DNA from: Burkholderia sp. E7m39 | GTDB taxonomy: Bacteria > Pseudomonadota > Gammaproteobacteria > Burkholderiales > Burkholderiaceae | Length of the DNA stretch: 45,038 nucleotides | NCBI GenBank assembly: GCA_001319865.1 | Contig: BBSL01000050.1 | Coordinates: forward strand, 1 to 45,038 | Direction of reading: 5' to 3' | Shown here: one piece after another, positions 20,072 to 28,520 of the stretch | How the letters are laid out: every line of letters begins with the position of its first letter | How positions within the stretch are numbered: position 1 is the stretch's first letter | Notes under the pieces: model-generated | Database searches by the model: none | Told to the model about the DNA's origin: nothing | What the model saw: only the letters and a program-made list of their open reading frames with translations | Translations under genes and position numbers: made by a program

Positions 20072-20418
20072 ATGCAGGGATGAAGCGGGGATGAAAGCGC
20101 ACGCAAGCTGCGCCGTTTTCCGCCAGGCGCGATACTGTCTGGTCATCGCGAGGCCGGTTCGACAATGATTCGCTGCATGCGTTTTTTGACTACGCACAAT
20201 GGCGCAACCGGCCGGAGAAGTCGCCATTTTATGTAGGGATGTAACGACAGCGACTCGCAGGCGTGTTCATAATGAGACAGATTGGCGTGGGCGCCGATGC
20301 AATGAAAAGGCGTCGTCGGTAGTTTCACAGAGGGAGCGCATGGAACGCGCTTCGGTTCAGCCGAAAGGCATACAGTCGCCGTCGCCCAAGTACGACGGTG
20401 GGGGTTAAGGAGATTTTC
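20072..20418. other. Gap between HIT gene and tatA
   Basis: A stretch of 347 bases without an established gene. It contains a perfect 8-base inverted repeat GGCCGGTT/AACCGGCC (20152-20159 and 20206-20213) separated by 46 bases, a lone TTGACT at 20186-20191 without a matching -10, and a short open frame at 20340-20408 listed separately. No sigma-70 pair could be assigned with confidence, although the tat operon probably has its promoter here. Confidence 0.6.
20340..20408 (+). CDS. Possible 22-codon ORF immediately before tatA
   Basis: ATG at 20340 follows a good ribosome-binding stretch (GAGGGAG, about 4 bases before it) and encodes [20 protein letters not shown] plus GG before TAA. The stop overlaps the tatA Shine-Dalgarno (TAAGGAG), 10 bases before the tatA ATG. 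No family is recognised and the peptide is hydrophilic. It could be a leader peptide that couples to tatA translation, or a chance frame; only conservation could decide. Confidence 0.35.
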   Translation: MERASVQPKGIQSPSPKYDGGG

Positions 20419-20655
20419 ATGGGTTCATTGAGTATTTGGCACTGGCTGATCGTTCTGCTGATCGTCGCTCTGGTGTTCGGCACGAAGAAACTGCGCAACA
20501 TCGGCAGCGATCTGGGCGGCGCGGTGAAGGGCTTCAAGGAAGGCATGAAGGACGGCGAAACGCCCGATGCACCGCCGCGCGACCAGATTTCGCGCACGAA
20601 TACCGTCGACGTCGACGCAAAGGAAAAGGCGCCGCATTCCGGCGATTCCCGCTAA
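20419..20655 (+). CDS. tatA: Twin-arginine translocase subunit TatA
   Basis: Pore-forming component of the Tat system that exports folded proteins, 78 residues. One N-terminal membrane helix ([16 protein letters not shown]) is followed by the conserved [10 protein letters not shown] hinge and an amphipathic helix ([18 protein letters not shown]), then a short charged tail. AAGGAG is 7 bases before the ATG. It is first in tatABC. A probable client, the Rieske protein PetA with a twin-arginine signal, is encoded 4 kb downstream. Confidence 0.96.
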   Translation: MGSLSIWHWLIVLLIVALVFGTKKLRNIGSDLGGAVKGFKEGMKDGETPDAPPRDQISRTNTVDVDAKEKAPHSGDSR

Positions 20656-20710
20656 CACGGCGCCAGCCGACGCTTGCGCTGCGCGCGCGCACTGACGGGA
20701 AGCCCAATCC

Positions 20711-21259
20711 ATGCTGGACCTCGGTTTGACCAAAATGGCGTTGATCGGCGTGGTCGCGCTGGTCGTGCTCGGGCCGGAGCGCTTGCCGCGCGTGGCCCGC
20801 ACGGCGGGCGCGCTATTCGGCCGGGCGCAGCGCTATATCAACGACGTAAAGGCCGAAGTCACGCGTGAAATCGAACTCGACGAATTGCGACGCATGAAGA
20901 CGGAGTTCGAAAGCGCCGCGCAAAACGTCGAAACCACGATTCACGACAATCTGCGCAAGCACGAAACCGAACTGAACGAGGCGTGGGCGCAGGGCACGTC
21001 GGTGTCGCCGAGCATTGCGGGCGGCGCCGTCGAGAGCCTGGCCTCCGCGACGGACGATTCGCACGTCATGACGGACGGCACGTCCTGGCGCAGCGCCAAT
21101 GCGGGCACGCCCAAGCGCAAGAACTGGCGCGTCAGGCAGACGGCCACGCCGACCTGGTACAAGCACGCAACGTTGCGGCGCACACGTGTGCAATCGGGTG
21201 CGGCGCGCGTCGCAAGGCATACGCCCGTCAGCCTGCGTCGCCCCACGCGCTTCTTCTGA
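20711..21259 (+). CDS. tatB: Twin-arginine translocase subunit TatB
   Basis: Receptor component acting with TatC in recognising twin-arginine signals, 182 residues. The single N-terminal helix MLDLGLTKMALIGVVALVVL and the invariant LGPERLPRVART hinge distinguish it from TatA. A long amphipathic/coiled region follows (VKAEVTREIELDELRRMKTE). The C-terminal third is basic, with many Arg/Thr, and is poorly conserved in the family. Confidence 0.95.
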   Translation: MLDLGLTKMALIGVVALVVLGPERLPRVARTAGALFGRAQRYINDVKAEVTREIELDELRRMKTEFESAAQNVETTIHDNLRKHETELNEAWAQGTSVSPSIAGGAVESLASATDDSHVMTDGTSWRSANAGTPKRKNWRVRQTATPTWYKHATLRRTRVQSGAARVARHTPVSLRRPTRFF

Positions 21260-21301
21260 TCTTCCGATGTCCCGCGTATCAATCTCCAACCGAGGGCCGG
21301 T

Positions 21302-22075
21302 GTGAGCGACCCCCAAAATCAGAATGAAGGCACTGAAGAGACCTTCATCTCGCATCTCGTCGAACTGCGCGACCGGATCATTCGCGCGGGCATTTCGGTG
21401 ATCGTCGTGTTCGTCGGGCTCGTGTACTGGGCGCCCGACATCTTCCGGCTTCTCGCGCGTCCGCTGATGAACAATCTGCCGAAGGACGGCAAGATGATCG
21501 TCACCGATGTGACCGGCTCGTTCTTCGTGCCGATGAAGGTGACGATGCTGGTCGCTTTCGTGATCGCTTTGCCGTTCGTGCTGTATCAGATCTGGGCGTT
21601 CGTCGCGCCGGGGCTGTATCAGCACGAGAAGAAGCTGGTTGGGCCGCTGGTCGGCAGCAGCTACACGCTGTTCCTGTGCGGGATGGCGTTCGCGTATTTC
21701 GTCGTGTTTCCGACCATCTTCCGCGTAATGGCGCACTACAACGCGCCGCTCGGTGCGGAGATGACAACCGATATCGACAACTACCTGAGCTTCGTGCTGA
21801 CGATGTTCATTGCTTTCGGCGTGACCTTCGAAGTGCCGATCGTCGTCGTGCTGCTGGTGCGGATGAACGTGCTGACCATCAAGAAGCTCAAGGAAATCCG
21901 TCCGTACGTGATTGTCGGCGCGTTCGTGATTTCGGCCGTCGTGACACCGCCGGACGTGTTCTCGCAGCTGATCCTGGCGATTCCGCTGATCGTGCTGTAC
22001 GAAGCGGGGATCATCGCGGCGCGGCTCTTCGTCAGCAAGCCGGTTGCTTCGACCGAGAACGAGGCCGCGAGCTGA
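21302..22075 (+). CDS. tatC: Twin-arginine translocase subunit TatC
   Basis: Six-helix core of the Tat translocase that binds the RR motif, 257 residues. Family marks: FISHLVELRDRIIRAG at the N-terminus, the first periplasmic loop with PKDGKMIVTDVTGSFFVPMK, FALPF-like IALPFVLYQIWAFVAPGLY, and MFIAFGVTFEVPIVVVLLV. The GTG start at 21302 has GAGGG about 8 bases before it. The last gene before a bidirectional terminator. Confidence 0.96.
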   Translation: MSDPQNQNEGTEETFISHLVELRDRIIRAGISVIVVFVGLVYWAPDIFRLLARPLMNNLPKDGKMIVTDVTGSFFVPMKVTMLVAFVIALPFVLYQIWAFVAPGLYQHEKKLVGPLVGSSYTLFLCGMAFAYFVVFPTIFRVMAHYNAPLGAEMTTDIDNYLSFVLTMFIAFGVTFEVPIVVVLLVRMNVLTIKKLKEIRPYVIVGAFVISAVVTPPDVFSQLILAIPLIVLYEAGIIAARLFVSKPVASTENEAAS

Positions 22076-22136
22076 ACGGCCGGTGCGCGCCGGTCGCCGC
22101 CGCGCCGGCTGCAACCCCGTACCGCCAATAGATGGC

Positions 22137-22173
22137 AAAAAGGGCAGTGCTCCGATGGAGACTGCCCTTTTTG
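22137..22173. terminator. Bidirectional intrinsic terminator between tatC and the protease gene
   Basis: A perfect 8-bp stem AGGGCAGT (22141-22148) / ACTGCCCT (22161-22168) with a 12-base loop, flanked by AAAA on the left and a T-run on the right. It lies between the convergent tatC and DegS-like genes and can serve both. Confidence 0.88.
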
Positions 22174-22271
22174 TTGCCCTTCGTGTTTGCTTCGACGGCT
22201 TGCCTGAAGCATGAACCTTTGCGCTAAAGCCGATCAATCCGGCCGCTCAACGCAGCCGCTCAACCCAACTG

Positions 22272-23480
22272 TCAACCGCCTTCATCGTCATCGCCTTCGT
22301 CGGCGGGCTGTTTCGGCGGCGGCGGGCGCTTGCCGATCATCACCGTCAGATCCATTTCCTTGTTTTTGCGCACCAGATGCACCTTCGCGTCGGTGCCGGG
22401 CTTGATCTGCGCGATCACGTTCAGCAGGCGCGTCGTATCGGTGATGTCCTGACCGTTGACGGCCACGAGAATATCGCCGGGCTTGATGCCGGCCTTGTCC
22501 GCAGGGCCGCCCTTCAGCACCCCCGCGACGATCGCGCCCGATTTCTGGTCGAGCCCGAACGATTCCGCGATTTCAGGCGTCACGTCTTGCGGTTCGACGC
22601 CGATCCAGCCGCGCGTCACCGTGCCCGTCGTGATGATGCTTTCCAGCACGCTGCGCGCCGTCGAGACGGGAATCGCGAAGCCGATGCCCAGCGAGCCGCC
22701 CGAGCGCGAATAGATCGCCGTGTTGATGCCGAGCAGGTTGCCGTTCACGTCGACGAGCGCGCCGCCCGAATTGCCGGGATTGATGGGCGCGTCCGTCTGG
22801 ATGAAGTTTTCGAACGTATTGATGCCGAGGTGATTGCGCCCGAGCGCGCTGACGATGCCCATCGTCACGGTCTGCCCGACGCCGAACGGATTGCCGATCG
22901 CGAGCACCACGTCGCCGACGCGCGTCTGGTCCATCCGGCCGAGCGTGATGGTGGGCAGATTGGTCATGTTGACCTTCAGCACGGCGAGATCGGTTTCGGG
23001 ATCGACGCCGATCACCTTCGCGTTCGTCGTGCGGCCGTCGGCCAGCGCGATTTCGATCTGATCTGCGCCGTCCACGACATGCTGGTTCGTTAGAATGTAA
23101 CCTTCCGAACTCACGATAACTCCCGAGCCGAGATTGGCCGCGGGTTGCTCTTGCTGCTTTTTGTTCTTGTCGCCGAAGAAGTAGCGGAACAGGGGATCTT
23201 TGGCGCGCGGATCGGGCGGAAGCGAGCCGTCCTTGCTCGAAAACACGTTGACGACGGCAGGCATCGCTTTTTGCGCCGCGTCCGCGTAGGAATTCTGGGC
23301 CGCGCCACCGCTGCCGATTCCGGGTGCCACCTCTCGGAGCGCGACGATCGGCTCGGCCAGTTGCTTGCCGAACTGCCCTTGACGCTGCAGCCATTGCGGC
23401 TTGAGGGTCGCAATGATGAACATCAGCGCCAGCAGCACGGTCACCGCCTGGGCGAAGAACAGCCAAAAGCGTCTGAGCAT
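22272..23480 (-). CDS. DegS/HtrA-type periplasmic serine protease
   Basis: Trypsin-like HtrA protease anchored in the inner membrane, 402 residues. It has an N-terminal membrane anchor (about residues 5-25), then a protease domain with triad His134 (TNQHVVDG), Asp164 (PETDLAVLKV) and Ser238 (PGNSGGAL), then one PDZ domain (about 290-375, GVLKGGPADKAGIKPGDILV) and an acidic, Pro-rich tail. A single PDZ and membrane anchor rather than a cleaved signal plus two PDZ domains suits DegS/AlgW, which start the sigma-E-type envelope stress cascade; DegQ is less likely. It is transcribed divergently from the NIF3 gene, 19 bases apart. The start at 23480 is chosen because it begins the membrane anchor. 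Confidence 0.92.
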   Translation of the reverse strand: MLRRFWLFFAQAVTVLLALMFIIATLKPQWLQRQGQFGKQLAEPIVALREVAPGIGSGGAAQNSYADAAQKAMPAVVNVFSSKDGSLPPDPRAKDPLFRYFFGDKNKKQQEQPAANLGSGVIVSSEGYILTNQHVVDGADQIEIALADGRTTNAKVIGVDPETDLAVLKVNMTNLPTITLGRMDQTRVGDVVLAIGNPFGVGQTVTMGIVSALGRNHLGINTFENFIQTDAPINPGNSGGALVDVNGNLLGINTAIYSRSGGSLGIGFAIPVSTARSVLESIITTGTVTRGWIGVEPQDVTPEIAESFGLDQKSGAIVAGVLKGGPADKAGIKPGDILVAVNGQDITDTTRLLNVIAQIKPGTDAKVHLVRKNKEMDLTVMIGKRPPPPKQPADEGDDDEGG

Positions 23481-23499
23481 CTGAAAATTAGAGGTGTAT

Positions 23500-24246
23500 A
23501 TGGATCGGATCGAACTCGAATTGTACTTGAACAATCTCCTTGAAACTTCGCGCTTCAAGGACTATTGCCCGAACGGCCTGCAGGTCGAAGGCAGGCGCAA
23601 GATCGAGAAAATCGCGACGGGCGTGACGGCGTCCCTGGCCTTCCTGGAGGCCGCGCTGGAGTGGGGCGCCGACGCCGTGCTCGTCCATCATGGCTATTTC
23701 TGGCGCAACGAGTCGCCGCAGATCACCGGCCGTAAATATCACCGGCTCAAGGCGCTGCTCGCCAACGATCTGAACCTGTTCGCGTTCCATCTGCCCCTCG
23801 ACGATCATCCGATTTACGGTAACAACGCGCAGCTCGGCGCGAAATTCGGCCTGATTGCGGATGGACGCTTCGGCGAGAACGATATCGGCTGGATGAGCAC
23901 GCTGCCCATGCCGATCACGCTCGCGCACCTGAGCGCGGAAGTCGAGCAGACGCTCGGCCGCACGCCGCTCGTGCTGGGCGACCCCGACAGGCAATTGCGG
24001 CGCGTGGCGTGGTGCACGGGCGCTGCGCAAGGCTACTTCGAAGCGGCCATCGAGGCGGGCGCGGACGTCTATCTGACGGGCGAGATTTCCGAGCCAGTCA
24101 CGCATATGTCGGCGGAAAGCGGCGTCGCGTTCATTTCGGCAGGGCACCACGCCACCGAGCGTTACGGCGTGCAGGCGCTGGGCGCGCATCTGTCCGAACA
24201 GTTCGAACTGGAACACCTGTTTATCGATATTCATAATCCGGTATGA
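23500..24246 (+). CDS. NIF3-family dinuclear metal protein (YbgI/GTP cyclohydrolase I type 2-like)
   Basis: A 248-residue NIF3/YbgI protein, toroidal hexamer in known structures, with a two-metal site; a biological reaction is not firmly established. Metal-binding motifs are visible: [26 protein letters not shown], and the C-terminal [20 protein letters not shown] at 23491-23494 lies five bases before the ATG at 23500 and decides against the GTG two codons earlier. The gap to the divergent DegS-like gene is only 19 bases, so both promoters must overlap the other coding region or leader. Confidence 0.9.
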   Translation: MDRIELELYLNNLLETSRFKDYCPNGLQVEGRRKIEKIATGVTASLAFLEAALEWGADAVLVHHGYFWRNESPQITGRKYHRLKALLANDLNLFAFHLPLDDHPIYGNNAQLGAKFGLIADGRFGENDIGWMSTLPMPITLAHLSAEVEQTLGRTPLVLGDPDRQLRRVAWCTGAAQGYFEAAIEAGADVYLTGEISEPVTHMSAESGVAFISAGHHATERYGVQALGAHLSEQFELEHLFIDIHNPV

Positions 24247-24465
24247 ATATTGGTCCGATTCCGCGACTAAAAGGATTGAAAAACGGAGGAAATGCTTAAT
24301 AAAAGCCGTAAAAAAGTTTGCGTTCCGTGCGGGGAAACCCTGATTTATCAATGACTTCGCACGGTTTTTGGCAATCGGCCCTTGTAAATGCCGACTCCAT
24401 TCGAGCAAACTAGCGGCGGTAGACCCGACGTGAAGGAAAAATCCAACTCAGAAGTGGGGCGTGTG

Positions 24466-25083
24466 ATGCGAGACAAGGAAGATGAACGCGTCGATGGCAG
24501 CCGCCGTACCTGGCTGATTGCGACGACCGTAGCAGGTGGCATTGGAGGGGTCGCCACCGTCGTACCCTTTGTTAGTTCGTTTGCACCATCCGAAAAAGCC
24601 AAAGCGGCGGGAGCGCCCGTCGAAGTCGATATTTCCAATCTGAAGCCCGGCGACATGATGACGGTTGCCTGGCGCGGCAAGCCTGTCTGGATCATCAATC
24701 GCACCGACAAGATGCTGGCCGACGTCCAGAAGGCCGACAAGGAAGTCGCCGATCCCCAGAGCAAGAATCCGTTTTCGATGCCGGAGCCGGACTACACCAA
24801 AAACGAGTTCCGTTCCCGGCCCGACCACAAGAATCTTTTCGTCGCCGTCGCGGTGTGCACGCATCTGGGCTGCACGCCGACTCCACGCTTCCAGGAAGGC
24901 GCGCAGCCCAACCTGCCCGACGACTGGCCCGGCGGCTTTCTATGCCCGTGCCACGGCTCGACCTACGACATGGCGGGCCGCGTCTTCAAGAACAAACCCG
25001 CGCCGCAAAACCTCGACATCCCGCCTTACATGATCACAGGCAACACGCTCGTGATCGGCAAGGACGAGAAAGGAGAAGCGTAA
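24466..25083 (+). CDS. petA: Rieske iron-sulfur subunit of cytochrome bc1
   Basis: Carries the high-potential 2Fe-2S cluster that accepts electrons from ubiquinol and passes them to cytochrome c1. In the 205-residue form, box 1 is CTHLGC (Cys131, His133, Cys136) and box 2 CPCHGS (Cys160, Cys162, His163), giving both ligand pairs and the disulfide. The N-terminus has a twin-arginine motif in GSRRTWLIA before an uncleaved hydrophobic anchor, so it is expected to use the TatABC system encoded upstream. I start at ATG 24466 (MRDKEDERV); a longer frame from 24388 is open but not conserved. The start is less certain than the gene. Confidence 0.94.
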   Translation: MRDKEDERVDGSRRTWLIATTVAGGIGGVATVVPFVSSFAPSEKAKAAGAPVEVDISNLKPGDMMTVAWRGKPVWIINRTDKMLADVQKADKEVADPQSKNPFSMPEPDYTKNEFRSRPDHKNLFVAVAVCTHLGCTPTPRFQEGAQPNLPDDWPGGFLCPCHGSTYDMAGRVFKNKPAPQNLDIPPYMITGNTLVIGKDEKGEA

Positions 25084-26465
25084 TGGCGACGACCGAAAAA
25101 GAGGTGGAAACAACGGGACTCACCGGCTGGATCGATCGCCGCTTCCCCATGACGGCGACCTGGAAAGCTCACGTCTCCGAGTACTACGCGCCGAAGAACT
25201 TCAACTTCTGGTACTTCTTCGGCTCGCTGGCGCTGCTGGTGCTCGTCAACCAGATCGTCACGGGCATTTTCCTCACGATGAACTACAAGCCCGACGCGAC
25301 GCTCGCCTTTGCATCGGTCGAGTACATCATGCGCGAGGTGCCGTGGGGCTGGCTGATCCGCTACATGCATTCCACGGGCGCGTCGATGTTCTTCGTCGTC
25401 GTGTATCTGCATATGTTCCGCGGGCTGCTGTACGGCTCATATCGCAAGCCGCGCGAACTGGTGTGGATCTTCGGCTGCGCAATTTTCCTGTGTCTGATGG
25501 CCGAGGCGTTCTTCGGCTATCTGCTGCCGTGGGGCCAGATGTCGTACTGGGGCGCGCAGGTGATCGTGAACCTGTTCTCGGCGATTCCGTTTATTGGCCC
25601 GGACCTGTCGCTGTGGATTCGCGGCGACTACGTCGTCTCCGACGTCACGCTGAACCGCTTCTTCGCGTTCCATGTGATCGCGATTCCGCTGGTGCTGCTC
25701 GGGCTGGTGGTCGCGCATATCGTCGCGCTGCATGAAGTGGGATCGAACAACCCGGACGGCATCGAGATCAAGGCGAAAAAGGACGCGAACGGCATACCGC
25801 TCGACGGCATTCCGTTCCACCCGTACTACTCGGTGCACGACTTCATGGGCGTGTGCGTGTTCCTGATCGTGTTCGCGGCGATCATCTTCTTCGCGCCGGA
25901 AATGGGCGGCTACTTCCTCGAAGCGAACAACTTCGTTCCCGCCAACCCGCTGCAGACGCCGCCCGAAATCGCGCCCGTCTGGTACTTCACCGCGTTCTAC
26001 GCGATGCTGCGGGCCACCACCGACCCGTTCAAGATCGTGCTGATGATCGTGATCGGCCTGCTCGGCCTGTTCGCGCTGATCCGCGCGCGCGGCAAATGGA
26101 AACTCGGCCTGCCCGTGCTCGCCATTCTCGTGATTCTCGCGATGGCGTTCACGGAGTCGAAGTTCTGGGGCGTGGTGGTGATGGGCAGTGCCGTCGTATC
26201 GCTGTTCTTCCTGCCGTGGCTCGACCGCTCGCCCGTCAAGTCGATCCGTTACCGGCCGTTCTTCCACAAGGTGTTTTACGGCATCTTCGTGCTGGCCTTC
26301 CTGACGCTGGCGTTTCTCGGCACCAAGCCACCGTCGCCCGCCGCGACATTGATCGCGCAGATCTGCGCGCTGATCTACTTCGCGTTTTTCCTCGGCATGC
26401 CGTTCTGGACGCCGCTTGGCCGCTTCAAGCAGCCGCCCGAACGAGTGCGGTTCAAACCCCACTAA
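25083..26465 (+). CDS. petB: Cytochrome b subunit of cytochrome bc1
   Basis: Full-length 460-residue cytochrome b with eight or more membrane helices. Heme-ligating histidines are in the second helix (IRYMHSTGASMFFVVVYLHM) and the fourth (FHVIAIPLVLLGLVVAHIVA). GQMSYWGAQV marks the Qo side. The usual PEWY Qo motif reads PVWY here (residues 298-301), a variant known in some proteobacteria. The start ATG overlaps the petA stop by one base (TAATG), implying tight coupling. The C-terminal extension after the core ends in PPERVRFKPH. Confidence 0.96.
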   Translation: MATTEKEVETTGLTGWIDRRFPMTATWKAHVSEYYAPKNFNFWYFFGSLALLVLVNQIVTGIFLTMNYKPDATLAFASVEYIMREVPWGWLIRYMHSTGASMFFVVVYLHMFRGLLYGSYRKPRELVWIFGCAIFLCLMAEAFFGYLLPWGQMSYWGAQVIVNLFSAIPFIGPDLSLWIRGDYVVSDVTLNRFFAFHVIAIPLVLLGLVVAHIVALHEVGSNNPDGIEIKAKKDANGIPLDGIPFHPYYSVHDFMGVCVFLIVFAAIIFFAPEMGGYFLEANNFVPANPLQTPPEIAPVWYFTAFYAMLRATTDPFKIVLMIVIGLLGLFALIRARGKWKLGLPVLAILVILAMAFTESKFWGVVVMGSAVVSLFFLPWLDRSPVKSIRYRPFFHKVFYGIFVLAFLTLAFLGTKPPSPAATLIAQICALIYFAFFLGMPFWTPLGRFKQPPERVRFKPH

Positions 26466-26488
26466 CCGCGAGCCAGGAGAAAACGAAG

Positions 26489-27244
26489 ATGAAAAAACTG
26501 CTATCGACGCTCGCGCTGCTCGGTGTGACCGTGCTGGCGCTGTCGGCAATGCCCGCTCGCGCGGAAGGCGAATTCCCGCTCGACCGTGCGCCCGACAACG
26601 CGGAGAATATTGCTTCGTTGCAGCACGGCGCCCAATTGTTTGTAAACTACTGCCTGAATTGCCACAGCGCGAACCTGATGCGGTACAGCCGATTGCAGGA
26701 TATCGGCATTTCGCAGAAGGAAATTGAAAAAAACTTGCTGTTCACGACAGATAAAGTCGGCAATACGATGACGGTCGCCATGCGCCCCGACGACGCGAAA
26801 GCGTGGTTCGGCGCAACGCCGCCGGATCTGTCGGTGGAAGCGCGGGCTAGGAACCGTGACTGGCTGTACACGTACTTGCGCAGTTTCTACCGCGATGACA
26901 CACGGCCGACCGGCTGGAACAATATGGTGTTCGAGAACGTGAGCATGCCTCACGTGCTGTGGCAGCTTCAGGGGCAACGAACGGCGAAGTTCGAAGACGA
27001 AATCGACGAAAACACGAAGGAAAAGGTCAAGAAGTTCGTGGGATACCAGCAGGTCACGCCGGGGACGATGTCGCCGGTAGATTATGATTCTGCTGTGGCC
27101 GACCTCGTGTCGTACCTGTCATGGATGTCCGAACCGACGCAGAAAACCCGTCGTCAGCTTGGCGTGTGGGTGCTGCTGTTCTTGGGCGTTCTGAGCTTTT
27201 TCGCCTGGCGACTGAACGCCGCGTACTGGAAAGATATCAAATAG
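26489..27244 (+). CDS. petC: Cytochrome c1 subunit of cytochrome bc1
   Basis: Periplasmic heme-c subunit, 251 residues. A signal peptide (residues 1-25, cleavage after PARA) is followed by the CLNCH heme-attachment site (Cys55, Cys58, His59). The distal Met ligand probably lies in ENVSMPHVLWQLQG. A C-terminal transmembrane anchor (WVLLFLGVLSFFAWRLNAAY) holds it in the inner membrane. AGGAGA lies upstream of ATG 26489. It closes petABC. Confidence 0.96.
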   Translation: MKKLLSTLALLGVTVLALSAMPARAEGEFPLDRAPDNAENIASLQHGAQLFVNYCLNCHSANLMRYSRLQDIGISQKEIEKNLLFTTDKVGNTMTVAMRPDDAKAWFGATPPDLSVEARARNRDWLYTYLRSFYRDDTRPTGWNNMVFENVSMPHVLWQLQGQRTAKFEDEIDENTKEKVKKFVGYQQVTPGTMSPVDYDSAVADLVSYLSWMSEPTQKTRRQLGVWVLLFLGVLSFFAWRLNAAYWKDIK

Positions 27245-27252
27245 TCACACCG

Positions 27253-27325
27253 TAAAGGGTGTGGGGCCGGCGCAAGGGAAAACCTGCATGACGGTTTTCC
27301 CGCTCGCTGGCCCTTTAAGTTTTTT
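27253..27325 (+). terminator. Large hairpin with T-run between petC and sspA
   Basis: A perfect 9-bp stem GGGAAAACC (27276-27284) / GGTTTTCCC (27293-27301) sits inside outer complementary arms (TAAAGGG near 27253 with CCCTTTA near 27311, and GGCC with GGCC). TTTTTT follows at 27320-27325, 14 bases before the sspA start. It looks like a terminator or partial attenuator separating petABC from sspAB. Confidence 0.55.
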
Positions 27326-27339
27326 GAGGAAACGCAAAC

Positions 27340-27951
27340 ATGATGGTTCTGTATTCCGGCACTACTTGCCCGTTCTCCCAGCGCTGCCGGCTGGTGTTGT
27401 TCGAAAAGGGCATGGACTTCGAAATCCGCGACGTCGACCTGTTCAACAAACCGGAAGACATCGCCGTGATGAATCCGTATGGTCAGGTGCCGATCCTCGT
27501 CGAACGGGATCTGATCCTGTACGAATCGAACATCATCAACGAGTACATCGACGAACGCTTCCCGCATCCGCAGCTGATGCCGGCCGATCCCGTCCAGCGT
27601 GCTCGCGCGCGTCTGTTCTTGCTGAATTTCGAAAAAGAGCTGTTCGTGCACGTCGGCACGCTCGAAAACGAGAAGGGCAAGGCCGCCGAGAAGAACCACG
27701 AAAAGGCGCGCCTCGCTATTCGTGACCGCCTCACGCAACTCGCGCCGATCTTCCTGAAGAACAAGTACATGCTCGGCGAAGAGTTCTCGATGCTCGACGT
27801 CGCGATCGCGCCGCTGTTGTGGCGTCTGGATCACTACGGCATCGAACTGTCGAAGAACGCCGCGCCGCTGATGAAGTACGCCGAGCGCATTTTCAGCCGT
27901 CCGGCCTATATCGAAGCGCTGACGCCGTCGGAAAAGGTGATGCGCCGCTAA
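27340..27951 (+). CDS. sspA: Stringent starvation protein A
   Basis: GST-fold, RNA-polymerase-associated regulator of 203 residues. The N-terminal thioredoxin-like part (YSGTTCPFSQRCRLVLFEKG, then NPYGQVPILVERDLILYESN) and the alpha-helical C-terminal part (EFSMLDVAIAPLLWRLDHYG) are complete. In E. coli SspA binds sigma-70 RNA polymerase and affects acid and starvation responses. GAGGAAA precedes the ATG. Paired with sspB as usual. Confidence 0.95.
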   Translation: MMVLYSGTTCPFSQRCRLVLFEKGMDFEIRDVDLFNKPEDIAVMNPYGQVPILVERDLILYESNIINEYIDERFPHPQLMPADPVQRARARLFLLNFEKELFVHVGTLENEKGKAAEKNHEKARLAIRDRLTQLAPIFLKNKYMLGEEFSMLDVAIAPLLWRLDHYGIELSKNAAPLMKYAERIFSRPAYIEALTPSEKVMRR

Positions 27952-28021
27952 GTGTGGGATTGGCTTCGGGCGCGGCGCGCGGCGTGGTGTGCCGCGCGCC
28001 AGTCCGGCAAGAGGACAGTTG

Positions 28022-28501
28022 ATGCAAGAGATTTCGACGAAGCCGTACCTGTTGCGCGCGCTGTACGAGTGGTGTACCGATAACGGCTACACGCCGCATA
28101 TCGCGGTGCGTGTGGATAACCAGACGCGCGTGCCGCGTCAGTTCGTGCGCGACAATGAGATCGTGTTGAACATCAGCTTCGAGGCGACCAGCCAGCTGCA
28201 GATGGGCAACGAGTGGATCGAGTTTCACGCGCGCTTTTCGGGCAAATCGCACAAGATCGAGGTGCCCGTCGCGAACGTGCTTGCCATTTACGCGCGCGAG
28301 AACGGACAAGGCATGGCGTTCCCGGTCGAGTCGGCGGGCGGCGAGGCAACCGATTCCGCGGACGACGAAGCCGTGATCGACGAAGCGCCGCAAGAGGCGC
28401 CGCAAGCTGCCGAAAAAGTCAGCGAAACGGATGAAGACCCGCGTCCCGACGACGACGGCACGAAAGGTGGCGGAAGAGGTCACCTCAAAGTCGTGAAATG
28501 A
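28022..28501 (+). CDS. sspB: ClpXP adaptor SspB
   Basis: Adaptor that tethers ssrA-tagged proteins to ClpXP, 159 residues. The N-terminal substrate-binding domain is recognisable: STKPYLLRALYEWCTDNGYT, HIAVRVDN, VPRQFVRDNEIVLNIS, FSGKSHKIEVPVANVLAIYA. A long acidic linker (EDPRPDDDGTKG and preceding residues) leads to the short C-terminal ClpX-binding module GGRGHLKVVK. Follows sspA after 70 bases. Confidence 0.95.
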   Translation: MQEISTKPYLLRALYEWCTDNGYTPHIAVRVDNQTRVPRQFVRDNEIVLNISFEATSQLQMGNEWIEFHARFSGKSHKIEVPVANVLAIYARENGQGMAFPVESAGGEATDSADDEAVIDEAPQEAPQAAEKVSETDEDPRPDDDGTKGGGRGHLKVVK

Positions 28502-28520
28502 AGTAGAATTTCGGGCTCAT

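Noticed and set aside
24292..24354. A 20-codon ORF (MLNKSRKKVCVPCGETLIYQ) before petA with GGAGG upstream
   Set aside because: GGAGG is only two bases from the ATG, too close for efficient initiation, and no conserved family or coupling to petA is visible.
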